Positions 9,334-22,362 are shown, counted from the first letter of the stretch. The stretch: 64,000 bases of DNA from Deinobacterium chartae (GCF_014202645.1 NZ_JACHHG010000010.1:80931-144930); one strand, 5' to 3'. The notes: generated by a model from the sequence alone, not told the origin. Translations and numbers: made by a program.

Positions 9334-9848
9334 GTCGCTTCTCCTTGGGGGGTCGGGCAGCGAAAACGCTCGAGGTCGATCTCCACCCGTCCGCCACCCA
9401 CCCGCGTGGGCAGCGGCTCGAGGTTCTCGGTGTCCGGGGTCAGGGCGCGGCCGTGCGCATCCCAGCGCTGCCCCTCGAGGTTGCCGAAGCTCTCGGCGGT
9501 CAGGGTCAGCGGCTCGTCTCGCGGGCCCCGCAGGGCAAAGGCCAGCAGTTTGCCACCGTCGTTGAGGGTCTTGATGCGCAGCTTGCGGTCATCGCCGCGC
9601 AGCAGCGCACGGTTGTAGGGCTCAAAGGCAAAACGGACCAGGAAACGGTCACCGGGCTGGTAGCATGCCCGGTCGGCCTCGATCACCCACAGGGCGCTGC
9701 GGCCCAGGGGATGGGTCAGCGGACTACCAAAGTCCACGTACAGGCTGGGCGGACGGGGATGGGTCAGGTAGCGGTAGGCAGCGTATCCCCCCGCCAGCAA
9801 CACGATCACGATCAGCAGATAACGCCAGAAGGGTGCTACGGTACTCAC
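9330..9848 (-). CDS. Single-pass membrane protein of unknown function
   Basis: 172 residues if started at GTG 9848 (a longer frame with ATG 9986 would run into the divergent gene). One transmembrane helix ([18 protein letters not shown]) near the N-terminus, then a beta-rich domain of about 135 residues with two cysteines (CYQPGD and FRCPTP). It overlaps phhB by 4 nt. Function unknown; similar in layout to the protein at 8082-8549. The start is uncertain: a GAGG motif lies very close to the GTG and no better codon is present. Confidence 0.6.
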   Translation of the reverse strand: MSTVAPFWRYLLIVIVLLAGGYAAYRYLTHPRPPSLYVDFGSPLTHPLGRSALWVIEADRACYQPGDRFLVRFAFEPYNRALLRGDDRKLRIKTLNDGGKLLAFALRGPRDEPLTLTAESFGNLEGQRWDAHGRALTPDTENLEPLPTRVGGGRVEIDLERFRCPTPQGEAT

Positions 9849-9951
9849 CTCCTCGAGGCCATGGTACCCCCGGACACGCGCCGACTGGTTTACCGCAAGC
9901 TTTAAACGGACTTTTTCCTGGGCGATGCCCGGTCCGCTATACTCCGCAGAG

Positions 9952-11133
9952 ATGTCACACCGCCCCACCTTGCTGGTCGTCTCCAACGGTCACGCAGAAG
10001 ACCTGTTCGGCGCCCGGCTGCTGGACCTGCTCGCCCTGCCGCGCACCCGCGCACTTCCGCTGGTTGGATCGGGCCGGGCCTACGAGGGCCTCAGCCGCGT
10101 GATCGGCCCGCGCACCACACTGCCCTCGGGCGGTTTTCCGTTCTCCACACCGCAGAATCTGCGGGCCGACCTGCAAGCTGGCCTGGTTCCCGACGCGCTA
10201 CGGCAGTGGCGCGCCGGGCTCCTCGAGGCCGAAGGAGCGCAGGCGGTCGCGGTGGTGGGGGACGCCTACGCGCTGATGGTGGGTTTCCTGGCCGCACGCG
10301 GCAGGCCGGTATACCACCTGCAGCCGCTGGTTTCGGTGCTCTACGGCCAGGACATGCGCCCGGCCGATCATCTGCGGCAACTCAACGAGATCGGCGCGAA
10401 CCTGTTCATGCCCTGGGAGGTCGCACTCTCGCGCCGGGCCCGCGCGGTGTTCACGCGCGACGCGGCGAGTGCCGCGCACCTGCGGGCGCGCGGCGTGCGG
10501 GCCGAGTTTGCGGGCAGCTTCGCCATGGATCTGCTGGGCCCGCCCGAGCGCGACCTCAGCCCGCTGCGCGACGACCGTCCGCTGCTGGCCCTGCTGCCCG
10601 GCACCCGCGAGGATGCCCGCGCCAGCCTGCCGCGCATGCTCGAGGTCTGCCGTGCGCTGCCCGAGATGCAGGGCGTGGCTGCCTGGGGACGGCCCTGGAG
10701 CGAGTTGCAGCCCCCACCCGGCTGGACCCTGGAGGACGTGCCCGGCGGAGCCTGCCTCGCCCGCGACGGCACGCGGGTGTGGGTGTTGCGCGGGGCTTTT
10801 GCCGCCGTGGTCCGCGCGGCACGGCTGGCCCTGGGTACGGCGGGCACCGCCGCCGAGCAGGCCGCAGGGCTGGGCGTGCCGGTGGTCGGCTTTCCCACAC
10901 AGGGGCCGCAGTACACCGAGGCGTTCGCCCGGCGTCAGCGCCGCCTGCTCGGCGAAGCCCTCACCCTCGTTCCGAACGATCCCGCGCAGGTCGCGGCCGC
11001 ACTGCGCACCCTGCTGGCCGACCGAGCGCGCTACGCGGCGGCCTCGAGGGCCGGATGCGAGCGCATCGGGGAAGGCGGGGCTTTTGAGCGCATCGCGGCC
11101 CGGCTGCGCCGGGAGGTGGATTTCAGCATTTGA
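9952..11133 (+). CDS. Lipid-A-disaccharide-synthase-related glycosyltransferase (LpxB-like)
   Basis: 393 residues from ATG 9952; -10 box TATACT (9938-9943) lies 8 nt upstream, indicating a leaderless mRNA. The sequence matches the conserved LpxB-related family found in cyanobacteria and Deinococcus: [14 protein letters not shown] at the N-terminus, [19 protein letters not shown] in the middle and [20 protein letters not shown] near the C-terminus, the GT-B nucleotide-sugar site. Since Deinococcus has no lipid A, the acceptor is probably another glycolipid. Divergent from the 9330-9848 gene, with about 100 nt between. Confidence 0.82.
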   Translation: MSHRPTLLVVSNGHAEDLFGARLLDLLALPRTRALPLVGSGRAYEGLSRVIGPRTTLPSGGFPFSTPQNLRADLQAGLVPDALRQWRAGLLEAEGAQAVAVVGDAYALMVGFLAARGRPVYHLQPLVSVLYGQDMRPADHLRQLNEIGANLFMPWEVALSRRARAVFTRDAASAAHLRARGVRAEFAGSFAMDLLGPPERDLSPLRDDRPLLALLPGTREDARASLPRMLEVCRALPEMQGVAAWGRPWSELQPPPGWTLEDVPGGACLARDGTRVWVLRGAFAAVVRAARLALGTAGTAAEQAAGLGVPVVGFPTQGPQYTEAFARRQRRLLGEALTLVPNDPAQVAAALRTLLADRARYAAASRAGCERIGEGGAFERIAARLRREVDFSI

Positions 11134-11154
11134 CCGATTTGGTCACAGCGGTTA

Positions 11155-11320
11155 GAGTGTCCGGGTCAACCGCGGTGGCTAGGGTTCCGCTCGCAGCGTC
11201 GAGGCCCGGACCGAGCGCCACAGAGGGAAACGGCACCGGACGCGCGGCTCCCCAGCCAAAACCACAACGAGCACCGGACCGGGACCTGCATCTGGACGGA
11301 TAAAAGCCTTGGGGCGCAAG
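11155..11320 (+). promoter_or_regulatory. ykkC-class riboswitch, guanidine-I type likely
   Basis: The leader of the EamA gene carries the conserved ykkC blocks in order: CTAGGGTTCCG (11179-11189), GGACCGAGCGCCACAGAGGG (about 11208-11226) and ACGGATAAAAGCC (11296-11308). These are the most invariant parts of the guanidine-I aptamer. An adjacent transporter gene fits guanidine export. ykkC variants that bind ppGpp or PRPP share much of this core, so the ligand is inferred. Confidence 0.75.
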
Positions 11321-11366
11321 GTTGGCGCACGCTCAGTCATGCCCGTGCGCACCCCTCGAGGCTCCT

Positions 11367-12269
11367 ATGGTTCCACCCCGTCTGCACGCCGCCCTGCTCG
11401 CTCTGTTCGTCACCTTCTTGTGGTCCACCTCGTGGGTTCTGATCAAACTGGGCCTGCACGATCTGCCCCCGCTGCCCTTCGCAGGCCTGCGCTACGCGCT
11501 GGCCTTCTTGTGCCTGCTGCCTTTTGCGCTGCTCGAGGGCACGCGCACCTCGAGGTGGCCAGGACCCCGTGAGCTGCGCGGCCTGGTGCTGTTGGGGCTG
11601 GTGCAGTACACCCTCACGCAGGGGGCGCAGTTTCTGGCACTCGCTTATCTGCCCGCCACCACGCTCAGCCTGCTGCTGACCTTCACGCCCGCGCTGGTGG
11701 CAGCGCTGGCCGCTGCCCTGCTGCGCGAGTCGCTCACGGCGGCCCAGGCGTGGGGTACTCTGCTGTTGCTGGGCGGCGCCGCCCTGTATTTCGGGCCACA
11801 AGCGGGCTCCGGCGTCTCCCCCATCGGCTTGGCGGTGGCCCTGATCGGCCTGCTGGCCAACGCGTCCCAGGTGCTGCTGGGCCGCGCATTCGGGCGCGCC
11901 GGGCGGCTCTCGGCGCTGCAGATCACCACGGTCAGCATGGGAGCGGGAGCGGCAGCGCTGCTGAGCGGCGGCACCCTGACGCAGGGCTGGCCTGTCCTTA
12001 CGGAACATCACCTGCTGCTGCTCGGCTGGCTGGCGGTCGTGAACACCGCGCTGGCCTTCACGCTGTGGAACGTGGCTCTGCGGCACTTAAGTGCCCTCGA
12101 GGCCAGCTTGATCAACAACACCATGCTGGTGCAGATCGCGCTGTTGGCACTGGTGTTTTTAAACGAACGTCCTTCGGCGGTACAGTGGGCCGGGATGGCG
12201 CTCGCACTGGTCGGGGTCGTGATCGCCCAGCGCTTCAGCCCGCCGCGCCCGCAGCGCCCCCGGGCCTAG
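11367..12269 (+). CDS. EamA/DMT-family exporter
   Basis: 300 residues, ten hydrophobic segments arranged as two EamA repeats; start at ATG 11367 with GAGG upstream (an earlier in-frame ATG at 11322 lies in the riboswitch tail). TFLWSTSWVLIKLG near the N-terminus and LINNTMLVQIALLALVFLNE near the C-terminus are typical of this drug/metabolite superfamily. The preceding ykkC-class riboswitch suggests expression when its ligand, probably guanidine, accumulates. The usual guanidine exporters are the smaller SMR proteins of the same superfamily. Terminated by the hairpin at 12282-12305. Confidence 0.88.
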   Translation: MVPPRLHAALLALFVTFLWSTSWVLIKLGLHDLPPLPFAGLRYALAFLCLLPFALLEGTRTSRWPGPRELRGLVLLGLVQYTLTQGAQFLALAYLPATTLSLLLTFTPALVAALAAALLRESLTAAQAWGTLLLLGGAALYFGPQAGSGVSPIGLAVALIGLLANASQVLLGRAFGRAGRLSALQITTVSMGAGAAALLSGGTLTQGWPVLTEHHLLLLGWLAVVNTALAFTLWNVALRHLSALEASLINNTMLVQIALLALVFLNERPSAVQWAGMALALVGVVIAQRFSPPRPQRPRA

Positions 12270-12281
12270 CTCCAAACCGAA

Positions 12282-12305
12282 CAGGCCCGGCAACTGCCGG
12301 GCCTG
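12282..12305. terminator. 11-bp hairpin between EamA gene and gyrB
   Basis: Arms 12282-12292 and 12295-12305 pair perfectly; convergent genes on both sides. Confidence 0.65.
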
Positions 12306-12320
12306 TGAACAGCACGGGGT

Positions 12321-14400
<2,080 letters not shown>

Positions 14401-14546
14401 GGAAAAATACGTTTATAGCAGATAACCATCCTGCTTTTTTGGAAGCGCGTTTTCCGTTCCCGACGGCCTCGAGAAGCACTCGCCCCGGCCGTGAGGCCAC
14501 CATGAGATCCGGCTGCAAACCGGTGCGGGAATGATAAGGTCAGGAT

Positions 14547-15026
14547 ATGGAGATCCTGCGCGCCATCCACGGCTTCAACTTTGGCTACCCCATCATCATC
14601 GGCTTCGTGGTGTGGCTGCTCTGGAGTCTGTTCCTGATCTTCCGGCCGCAGATTCCCCGGGCCTTTAACCTCTACACCAACTTGCTGTGGATCGTAGTCG
14701 GCATCAACGCCCTCGCCGGCATCATCTTGGCCCTGAGCGGCAACCGGGTGCCCATCGCGACCCCAGGACCGGCCGAAGGGCTGTCGAGCGTGTGCGGCAG
14801 CGGCGTCAACTGCCTGCCGCTCGATCCCAGCCGCAACTGGGAACACGCCATGTACGGCGGCTTCCTGATCCTCAGCCTCGCCGCCGCCAGCCTGTTTTAC
14901 CGCGGCACGCTGATCGACAGGCGTACCGGGGCGCGTTGGATGTGGCTGGTCGCGCTGTTCGCCGCAGGAGTCGCGTTCCGGGCCGGACAGGTGGCTTTTA
15001 CCCCGGGTGCTACCCCGGGAACCTGA
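14547..15026 (+). CDS. Four-helix integral membrane protein, function unknown
   Basis: 159 residues with four hydrophobic helices (about 14-32, 45-63, 100-116 and 130-147) and an extracytoplasmic loop between helices two and three containing CGSGVNCLPLDP, possibly a disulfide. -10 box TAAGGT (14535-14540) sits 6 nt before ATG, so the mRNA appears leaderless. No family recognised; no catalytic motif. It is followed by a long terminator hairpin at 15041-15090. Confidence 0.75.
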   Translation: MEILRAIHGFNFGYPIIIGFVVWLLWSLFLIFRPQIPRAFNLYTNLLWIVVGINALAGIILALSGNRVPIATPGPAEGLSSVCGSGVNCLPLDPSRNWEHAMYGGFLILSLAAASLFYRGTLIDRRTGARWMWLVALFAAGVAFRAGQVAFTPGATPGT

Positions 15027-15040
15027 ACGCACGTCGTGCC

Positions 15041-15090
15041 GGGCAAAAGCGAAGCGGGAAGCGTGTGGCTTCCCGCTTCGCTTTTTGCCC
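15041..15090. terminator. About 22-bp terminator hairpin with T-rich arm
   Basis: Arms 15041-15062 and 15068-15090 pair with one bulged T; the right arm contains TTTTT. Between convergent genes. Confidence 0.7.
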
Positions 15091-15159
15091 GGGCTCAGCA
15101 ACGGTCCCTGGCTGCAACCCCGGCCTTTCCGCAGACCAGGCGTTCGGGAACTGTCCCTC

Positions 15160-15873
15160 TCAGGGCGCGCTTTTCTTGCACGCCTTCCACAGATCCCGCA
15201 CCTGGGCCGCCGCCTGTTCGGTCGCGGCGGCCTCGCGGGCCAGCAGGCGGTCGCGGTAAGCGTCAGGAACCGGGGTCGCGGGATCGCGCAGCATCTCGCT
15301 GGCCACCTGGGCATCTTGCATGCGTCCCAGGGCTTGGAGCAGGTCCAACAGTTCCTCCGGCGGGTCATCTACCAGTTCCAGGGTGTAGCGGTAGCGCTTG
15401 AGGTGCTTGCGCCACTCGTGCCACGCGGCATACTCGCTCGACTCGAGCACGCGCTTGGCTTCGCGCTTGAGGTCCTGCCAGTCGTCCTTGAGCGTCTCGC
15501 GCACCCGCTCGCGCCAGTCGCCCGGGTGTTCGAACGGAGGCGGCGGGGCCGGCAGAATCACGTAGGCCCAGCGGTGCAGGCGCTCGCTGGCCCAAGCCTC
15601 GTCAAAGCGCGCGAGCTCGGCCTCGGTGGCTCCCAGCTCCTCGAGGCCGTGGCGCAGGTGTTCACCTACCGCGTCCCAGTCACGAATCGGGGCAATGGTG
15701 CGGCGCAAGCTGCGCCAGGCACGCTGGATCTTCTTGGGGCCGCCGACCGCGCGCAGGTCCGCCTGCGCGCGGCGGGTCAGCTTGCGGACCTCGTGGACCG
15801 CCTTGGGCTGTCCGGCCTCGAGGTTGGCCCAGTACGTTTCGAGGCGCTTGGCCCACTTCATTGGCATCCCCAT
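15160..15873 (-). CDS. CHAD-domain protein
   Basis: 237 residues. The CHAD pattern is visible: VHEVRKLTRRAQADLRAVGG near residue 27 (first conserved His and basic cluster), IRDWDAVGEHLR, and AWHEWRKHLKRYRYTLELV (second His-Arg-Lys cluster) then LGRMQDAQVA. CHAD domains bind inorganic polyphosphate through these basic residues. No CYTH phosphatase domain is fused or adjacent. The start is the first ATG of MGMPMK; later Mets at 3 and 5 are possible. The upstream 160 bases (15874-16055) are A+T-rich compared with the surroundings and should hold the promoter. Confidence 0.88.
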   Translation of the reverse strand: MGMPMKWAKRLETYWANLEAGQPKAVHEVRKLTRRAQADLRAVGGPKKIQRAWRSLRRTIAPIRDWDAVGEHLRHGLEELGATEAELARFDEAWASERLHRWAYVILPAPPPPFEHPGDWRERVRETLKDDWQDLKREAKRVLESSEYAAWHEWRKHLKRYRYTLELVDDPPEELLDLLQALGRMQDAQVASEMLRDPATPVPDAYRDRLLAREAAATEQAAAQVRDLWKACKKSAP

Positions 15874-16055
15874 GAAAGCATGTCGGTTGACACGAACATA
15901 TACACGAGCATAACAAAAACAAACCGAATTCAGTCGTGATAAGCGTCATGAAAATGTCATGTCGCCTCATCTTGATTGTCAGTTGAGGCACGAAATAACA
16001 GGCAAGGGGCGAGATCTTACGCCCCCTGCCCGCCACATGATCTTGTCAACCCGTG

Positions 16056-17507
<1,452 letters not shown>

Positions 17508-17524
17508 CTCTCCTCCAAACAGAA

Positions 17525-17622
17525 GCCGCGCAAGCAGGGCTCGCGCGGCGGGTGTGCGAAACAGGGGTTTCGCGAAACGACAGACCGGCCGCTAGGAAGA
17601 GCGGCAACAGACGGCGTTTCGC
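17525..17622 (-). promoter_or_regulatory. Structured cysS leader, candidate attenuator
   Basis: An outer stem pairs 17572-17579 with 17615-17622, enclosing an inner hairpin (17588-17593 with 17600-17605). Bases 17568-17579 can instead form the self-complementary GTTTCGCGAAAC, which would break the outer stem. A further GC hairpin lies near the ribosome-binding site (about 17526-17548). No T-box sequence was seen. Regulatory role is an inference from alternative folding. Confidence 0.35.
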
Positions 17623-17656
17623 AGGGCTGTCATGAGCGAAGTATAGCACGCGCCCC

Positions 17657-18319
17657 TCAGCGGCGCACTTCGCTCTCCGACCCGGTCGCAGACGGCTCGG
17701 GCGCGCTGCGGGACTCGCCCTGGTCCTTGGATTCCGAAGACGCCACCGGGGGCAGGGCCTGCACGCCCGTGTCCTTTTTACCCTGTACGCGCTCGCGCAG
17801 GCTCTGGGCAAACTCGCTCAGCACCTGCGGGGTCGCCAGGGTCCTGGCCTGCTCCATGGCGCGGCTGGCCAGGCGGCGGCGCTCCAGCGCACCGAATTTC
17901 TCGCCGGAGAGCTGGGCGCGGAAGTAACTCTCGGCCAGCTTGCCCAGCGCGAAGGTCCAGCCGTACACCATCGGGGCGGTAAGTACTCCGCCCACCGCCG
18001 GGGCTACGATCTTGGCCACCCCGCGCATCACCTGCCGCGCGAGCATGCCGTAGGCAAAGGTGGCTCCCAGCTCGGCCACCAGTTGCCGGATCCTCGAGGG
18101 GGACAGCTCGAAGCCGTAGATCAGACCGATGTGCATGACCATCTTCATCTGGATCGGAGTGATCAAGACCATGTCGGCAAACGGGATCGGCTCGACCGCA
18201 ACCGCCGCCGAGAGCAGCGCGGCGGCGCGGGTGACCTCTTCGGCGTTCTGCTCGGGAGTCTGAGCGCTGTTCACCTTGAAGTTAAAGTTATCCAGGATCT
18301 GTTTCAGCAGCGGTAGCAT
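17657..18319 (-). CDS. DUF697-domain membrane-associated protein
   Basis: 220 residues. Residues about 30-150 resemble the DUF697 domain often attached to bacterial GTPases (VEPIPFADMVLITPIQMKMV, a helical hairpin, then GGVLTAPMVYGWTFALGKLA), here without a GTPase domain. The last ~45 residues are polar, Ser/Glu-rich and low complexity. -10 box TACACT (18326-18331) is 6 nt from the ATG at 18319, so leaderless. Lies upstream of cysS on the same strand, with the structured cysS leader between. Confidence 0.8.
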   Translation of the reverse strand: MLPLLKQILDNFNFKVNSAQTPEQNAEEVTRAAALLSAAVAVEPIPFADMVLITPIQMKMVMHIGLIYGFELSPSRIRQLVAELGATFAYGMLARQVMRGVAKIVAPAVGGVLTAPMVYGWTFALGKLAESYFRAQLSGEKFGALERRRLASRAMEQARTLATPQVLSEFAQSLRERVQGKKDTGVQALPPVASSESKDQGESRSAPEPSATGSESEVRR

Positions 18320-18445
18320 CGTCTCAGTGTAGACCGCCGGGCGCGCAGCGAATGAGGGGTGGCTCTCGAGGCCTTCAGGCGTGCCAGTGCGGGATTTCCC
18401 CAGTTCCCGACGTTTTGGGCAACGCGGGCGACGTATAGTGCCCTA

Positions 18446-19684
18446 ATGACCTGGCTACACGCATCTGTTCTTCTGACGTTCGTTTTCGGCGGCCAGGCCC
18501 TGGCCGCAGCCGAAGCGGAAACGGGCGGCATCCTGCTTCAGCTCTTTTATCTGATCGCCGCCGCCGTGGTGGGCGGCTGGCTGTTCTCGCGCCTGCGCCT
18601 TCCCGCAGTGGTGGGTCAGGTGCTGGCCGGGGTGGTGGTAGGCCCCTCGGTGCTGGGCGTGGCACTCCCCAGCGATTTCAACCGCGCCCTGGCCGAACTC
18701 GGGGCCATTTTTCTGCTGTTCATGGTGGGCCTGGAGACCCGTTTCTCCGATCTGCTCAAGGTCGGTAAGGAAGCGCTGATCGTGGCGGTGCTGGGTATCG
18801 CGTTCCCGATGATCGGCGGCTACATTTTCGGGGCTTTCCAGGGTTACGACAGCATCGTCGCGCTGTTTATCGGGACCGCGCTGGTAGCCACCTCGGTGGG
18901 TATTACCGCCAAGGTGCTGCAGGAGATGGGAGTTCTTAATACCGTCTATGCCCAGATCATCCTGGGCGCGGCGGTCATCGACGACATCCTGGGGCTCACC
19001 ATCTTGGCGGTGGTCAGCGGCCTGGGCGCAGGCGAGGGCTTTTCGGGCTCCAAGCTGCTCTCCACCCTGGGCCTCTCGATCGGCTTCGTGGTGGCGGTGC
19101 TGGCCCTGGGTATCCCGCTGCTGACCCGCATCCGCCCGGCCCTCAAACGCGTGGCCCTGGGCAACTCCTTTGGGGTGGTACTGGCCGTGGGCCTGGGCCT
19201 GGCCGGCCTGGCCGCCCAGGCCGGTCTGGCCCCGATCATCGGCGCTTTCCTGGCAGGCATGGTGCTCTCGGAAGTCAAAGACGAGTACGACTTCGAGAAC
19301 AAGGTGCGCGCCATCGAGGCCTTCTTGGCCCCGATCTTCTTTGCGGTGGTCGGCATGCAGCTCAATCTGGCCCTGCTGGGAAGCGGTCCTGTCCTGATCG
19401 GCGGCCTGCTGCTGAGTGCGATCGCGGTGCTGGGCAAGCTGATCGGCGGCTACCTGGGGGCTCTGTCGCGCGGCAAGCGGGACGCGGTCGTAGTCGGCGT
19501 GGGCATGGTTCCTCGAGGCGAGGTGGGCCTGATCGTGGCGAACATCGGTCTGGGTCTGGGTGTGGTGACCCAGACCGTGTACGCCGAGGTGCTGCTGATG
19601 GTGATGGTCACGACCCTGGTGGCCCCGATTGCGCTGCGGGCCCTGGTGCCCGCGCCGCCCGTGGCCTCCGGCGTCAAAACCTGA
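18446..19684 (+). CDS. CPA2-family cation:proton antiporter (Kef/NapA type)
   Basis: 412 residues from ATG 18446. The earlier in-frame ATG is rejected because -10 box TATAGT (18434-18439) lies 6 nt before this start. A signal-like first segment is followed by about 12 transmembrane helices. LRLPAVVGQVLAGVVVGPS is the conserved CPA2 entry motif, and GAAVIDDILGLTILA holds adjacent ion-binding Asp residues as in NapA-type Na+/H+ antiporters. No C-terminal RCK domain is attached. Exchange of Na+ or K+ for H+ is expected. Its 3' end meets an unusual G/C-tract hairpin. Confidence 0.92.
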   Translation: MTWLHASVLLTFVFGGQALAAAEAETGGILLQLFYLIAAAVVGGWLFSRLRLPAVVGQVLAGVVVGPSVLGVALPSDFNRALAELGAIFLLFMVGLETRFSDLLKVGKEALIVAVLGIAFPMIGGYIFGAFQGYDSIVALFIGTALVATSVGITAKVLQEMGVLNTVYAQIILGAAVIDDILGLTILAVVSGLGAGEGFSGSKLLSTLGLSIGFVVAVLALGIPLLTRIRPALKRVALGNSFGVVLAVGLGLAGLAAQAGLAPIIGAFLAGMVLSEVKDEYDFENKVRAIEAFLAPIFFAVVGMQLNLALLGSGPVLIGGLLLSAIAVLGKLIGGYLGALSRGKRDAVVVGVGMVPRGEVGLIVANIGLGLGVVTQTVYAEVLLMVMVTTLVAPIALRALVPAPPVASGVKT

Positions 19685-19705
19685 GGTCCTGACCGAAAGA
19701 CGCGG

Positions 19706-19777
19706 CTGTGAGCGGGCGGGGGGGGGGGGGGGGGGGGGCCCCGCCCCCCCCCCCCCCCCCCCCCCGCCCGCTCACAG
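19706..19777. repeat. Hairpin with 21-G and 22-C homopolymer arms
   Basis: A 12-nt arm (19706-19717) and its exact complement (19766-19777) flank G21 (19718-19738) and C22 (19744-19765), with CCCCG as loop. Probably the antiporter terminator, expanded by slippage or distorted by sequencing/assembly. The rest of the 19778-19914 gap shows nothing recognisable. Confidence 0.6.
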
Positions 19778-19914
19778 GAGAACAGCGAAGTCTCCCACGC
19801 TGCGAGAATTCAGAACCTCATCGCCCCTGGGGCAGATTTATCCAGGCTTGTAGCGCCAGGCACAGCCGCCTCACACTGCGACCCAAAACCTGCGCCCACC
19901 CTGATCAACGTGCT

Positions 19915-20793
19915 TTAGCGCGACGTTTTTCCCAGCAGGGCGGCGGGGCCGATCCGGTGCGAACGCGGGTGCAGACCCTGTTTTCGCACCCGCGCCCGCA
20001 CCTCCTGGCAGCGGCATGAAGCGTAGCGGCACAGCAACGCCTCCGGATCGCGCTGCAGCAGGCGCACGGTCGCGTCCACCACCTCGCGCACCGGGTACAG
20101 CCCGATCCGGCCCCGCTCGAGCTGCAAGGTGCGGCCTCCTCTGCCGTTGCCCTCGAGGTAGGGGGCCAGACGATCAAAGGCGGCCGAACAGTTGGGGAAG
20201 AAGGTTTCGCGCACCTCAGCGCCCACCCGCACGTAGCGCGGCAACAGCACCTGACCCGCGAGGTACTCGCCGTAGTGCACGGTGGTGTTGGATTTGTGGT
20301 CCACGCCCATCAGCAGCACGTAGCCGTCCAGATCGTACAGCGCCCCGATCGGGGCGTAGGGGCACTCGAGGCTCTGGGCGGCGAGCACCTCGGCGGCGCG
20401 TTCTCCGGTCGCCACGAACGACAGGGCCGGGTGGTCCGAGCGCAGGGCCACCGGGTCATCGACCAGGGCGAGCGGAACGCGGCCGATATCGCTCGAGACC
20501 CGGCTGTAGCGATGAAAGTGTCCGGTGGCCGACGGTGTGGGGCGAGGCCAGTCGGCCGCGCGGTACTGTTCGGGCCACACCAGGGTGTAGTAGCTGAACG
20601 CCGGCATCACCAGGGTGGCGCTGCGGTTTCGCAGCGCGCGCAGCATGGCCGGGGCCCCGCCCTCGACATGCCCGAAGGCGGACAGCGAAGCGTGGGCGAT
20701 CACGTGCTGGGAGCCATCGAGGCCGAGCAGCGCCAACGCATCCTCGAGGTCCGACTGGCGCACGTTCACGGCGCGGCGAAACAGGTTGAGCAC
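19915..20793 (-). CDS. AAC(3)-family N-acetyltransferase
   Basis: 292 residues from GTG 20793, which has TACCAT 6 nt upstream (possible leaderless start); ATG 20823 would add 10 residues. Family features in order: [18 protein letters not shown] (acetyl-CoA region), [34 protein letters not shown], and [16 protein letters not shown] near residue 185. These match aminoglycoside 3-N-acetyltransferases and their YokD-like relatives. The C-terminus has extra cysteines (LCRYASCRC). Chromosomal copies in environmental bacteria often have unknown natural substrates, so resistance cannot be assumed. Confidence 0.82.
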   Translation of the reverse strand: MLNLFRRAVNVRQSDLEDALALLGLDGSQHVIAHASLSAFGHVEGGAPAMLRALRNRSATLVMPAFSYYTLVWPEQYRAADWPRPTPSATGHFHRYSRVSSDIGRVPLALVDDPVALRSDHPALSFVATGERAAEVLAAQSLECPYAPIGALYDLDGYVLLMGVDHKSNTTVHYGEYLAGQVLLPRYVRVGAEVRETFFPNCSAAFDRLAPYLEGNGRGGRTLQLERGRIGLYPVREVVDATVRLLQRDPEALLCRYASCRCQEVRARVRKQGLHPRSHRIGPAALLGKTSR

Positions 20794-20923
20794 AGCCTCA
20801 TGGTAACACAGCGATGCTCCCATCCGTCTTGCGGGTCGTACACAGATTCAGTGACATTTTGCCAAAAAAATTGGTCTAAACAGGTCTGTTCCTGGGATTA
20901 CACAGCAAATCGAACACGAAAAT

Positions 20924-20953
20924 TTGACAAGTCGCCAATTTCGCGCTTACACT
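20924..20953 (+). promoter_or_regulatory. glnA promoter
   Basis: TTGACA (20924-20929), 18-nt spacer, TACACT (20948-20953). Start expected near 20960, leaving a leader of about 53 nt with a ribosome-binding site. Confidence 0.75.
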
Positions 20954-21012
20954 CTCTTCAGCTTGATCCGGCCGGGAAACGGTGCGGAGAATCCTTAAGG
21001 AGACCTACGGCT

Positions 21013-22353
21013 ATGGCTCACACCCGTGAAAGCATCCTGGCAGCCCTGACCGAGCAGGACGTCAAGTTCCTGCGTCTGCAGTTCACCGACGTGCTCGGCA
21101 CCATCAAGAACATCGAGCTGCCCACCAGCCAGTTCGAGAAGGCCTTAGACGGCGAGATCATGTTCGACGGCTCCTCGATCGAAGGATTTACCCGCATCGA
21201 AGAGTCGGACATGCTGCTCAAGCCCGACTACAACACCTTCTTGATCTTCCCGCAGTTCTCGCAGGAAGAGAGCGCCCGTGGCCGCGTCGCGCGCTTGATC
21301 TGCGACGTCAGCCTGCCCGACGGCAGCCCGTTCCAGGGTGATCCGCGCCAGATCCTGCGCCGCCAGATCGAGCGCGCCGCCAGCATGGGCTTCGAGATGT
21401 TCGCCGGACCCGAGCCGGAATTCTTCCTGTTCGAGCGCACCGAGAAGGGCGAGCCCACCACCATCACCAACGACGAGGCCGGTTACTTCGACCTCGCCCC
21501 GATCGACCGCGGCGAGCGCATTCGCCGCGAGATCACCAACGCCCTGGTGAACATGGGCTTTGAGATCGAGGCCGCGCACCACGAAGTGGCCCCCGGCCAG
21601 CACGAGATCGACTTCAAGTACGCCCCCGCCCTCGAGACCGCCGACGCCATCGCCACCTTCAAGTTCGTGGTGAAGCGCGTGGCCCTCGAGTACGGACTGC
21701 ACGCCTCGTTCATGCCCAAGCCGGTCGCAGGCATCAACGGCAGCGGCATGCACTGCCACCTGTCGCTGTTCAAAGACGGCAAGAACGCCTTCTACGACGA
21801 GAACGGGGATAACCAGCTGTCCGATACTGCACTGGCCTTCATCGCCGGTCTGCTCGAGCACGCCGACGGCATGGTGGCCATCACCAACCCGCTGGTTAAC
21901 TCGTACAAGCGCCTGGTGCCCGGTTACGAGGCTCCGATCAACATCGCCTGGAGCGCATCGAACCGCTCGGCCATGATCCGCATCCCCGCCCGCCGCGGCG
22001 TGGGCACCCGTGCCGAGCTGCGCATGCCCGACCCCGCCTGCAACCCCTACCTGGCGCTGGCTGTGATGCTCGCCGCCGGCTTAGACGGCATCGAGAAGGG
22101 CCTCACCCCGCCCCCGGCCATTCAGCGCAACATCTACCACATGACCGTACGTGAGAAGCGCCGCCACCGCATCCGCGAGCTGCCCGGCGACCTGAACGAG
22201 GCCGTGACCGCCCTCGAGAACGACTCGCTGATGCGCAACGTTCTGGGCGAGCACGCTTTCAGCCACTTCGTCGAGGCCAAGCGCCAGGAGTGGAAGGAGT
22301 ACTCGGCCGTGGTCCACAAGTGGGAGCACGAGCGCTACCTCGCCAACATCTGA
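21013..22353 (+). CDS. glnA: Glutamine synthetase, type I (GSI-alpha like)
   Basis: 446 residues; AAGGAGA precedes ATG 21013. Motifs: [12 protein letters not shown], metal/ATP-site [46 protein letters not shown] and [16 protein letters not shown]. The short length and lack of the adenylylation loop (no Tyr397 region of the beta type) fit the GSI-alpha group, controlled by feedback and regulators rather than AMP addition. It makes glutamine from glutamate, NH3 and ATP. Strong promoter at 20924; three hairpins follow the stop. Confidence 0.97.
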   Translation: MAHTRESILAALTEQDVKFLRLQFTDVLGTIKNIELPTSQFEKALDGEIMFDGSSIEGFTRIEESDMLLKPDYNTFLIFPQFSQEESARGRVARLICDVSLPDGSPFQGDPRQILRRQIERAASMGFEMFAGPEPEFFLFERTEKGEPTTITNDEAGYFDLAPIDRGERIRREITNALVNMGFEIEAAHHEVAPGQHEIDFKYAPALETADAIATFKFVVKRVALEYGLHASFMPKPVAGINGSGMHCHLSLFKDGKNAFYDENGDNQLSDTALAFIAGLLEHADGMVAITNPLVNSYKRLVPGYEAPINIAWSASNRSAMIRIPARRGVGTRAELRMPDPACNPYLALAVMLAAGLDGIEKGLTPPPAIQRNIYHMTVREKRRHRIRELPGDLNEAVTALENDSLMRNVLGEHAFSHFVEAKRQEWKEYSAVVHKWEHERYLANI

Positions 22354-22362
22354 AGTCCTAAC

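Noticed and set aside
15868..15990. A+T-rich stretch with CATGA...TCATG symmetry upstream of the CHAD gene, considered as an attachment or operator site
   Set aside because: Symmetry is short and no integrase, tRNA end or second copy is present; ordinary promoter DNA is sufficient.
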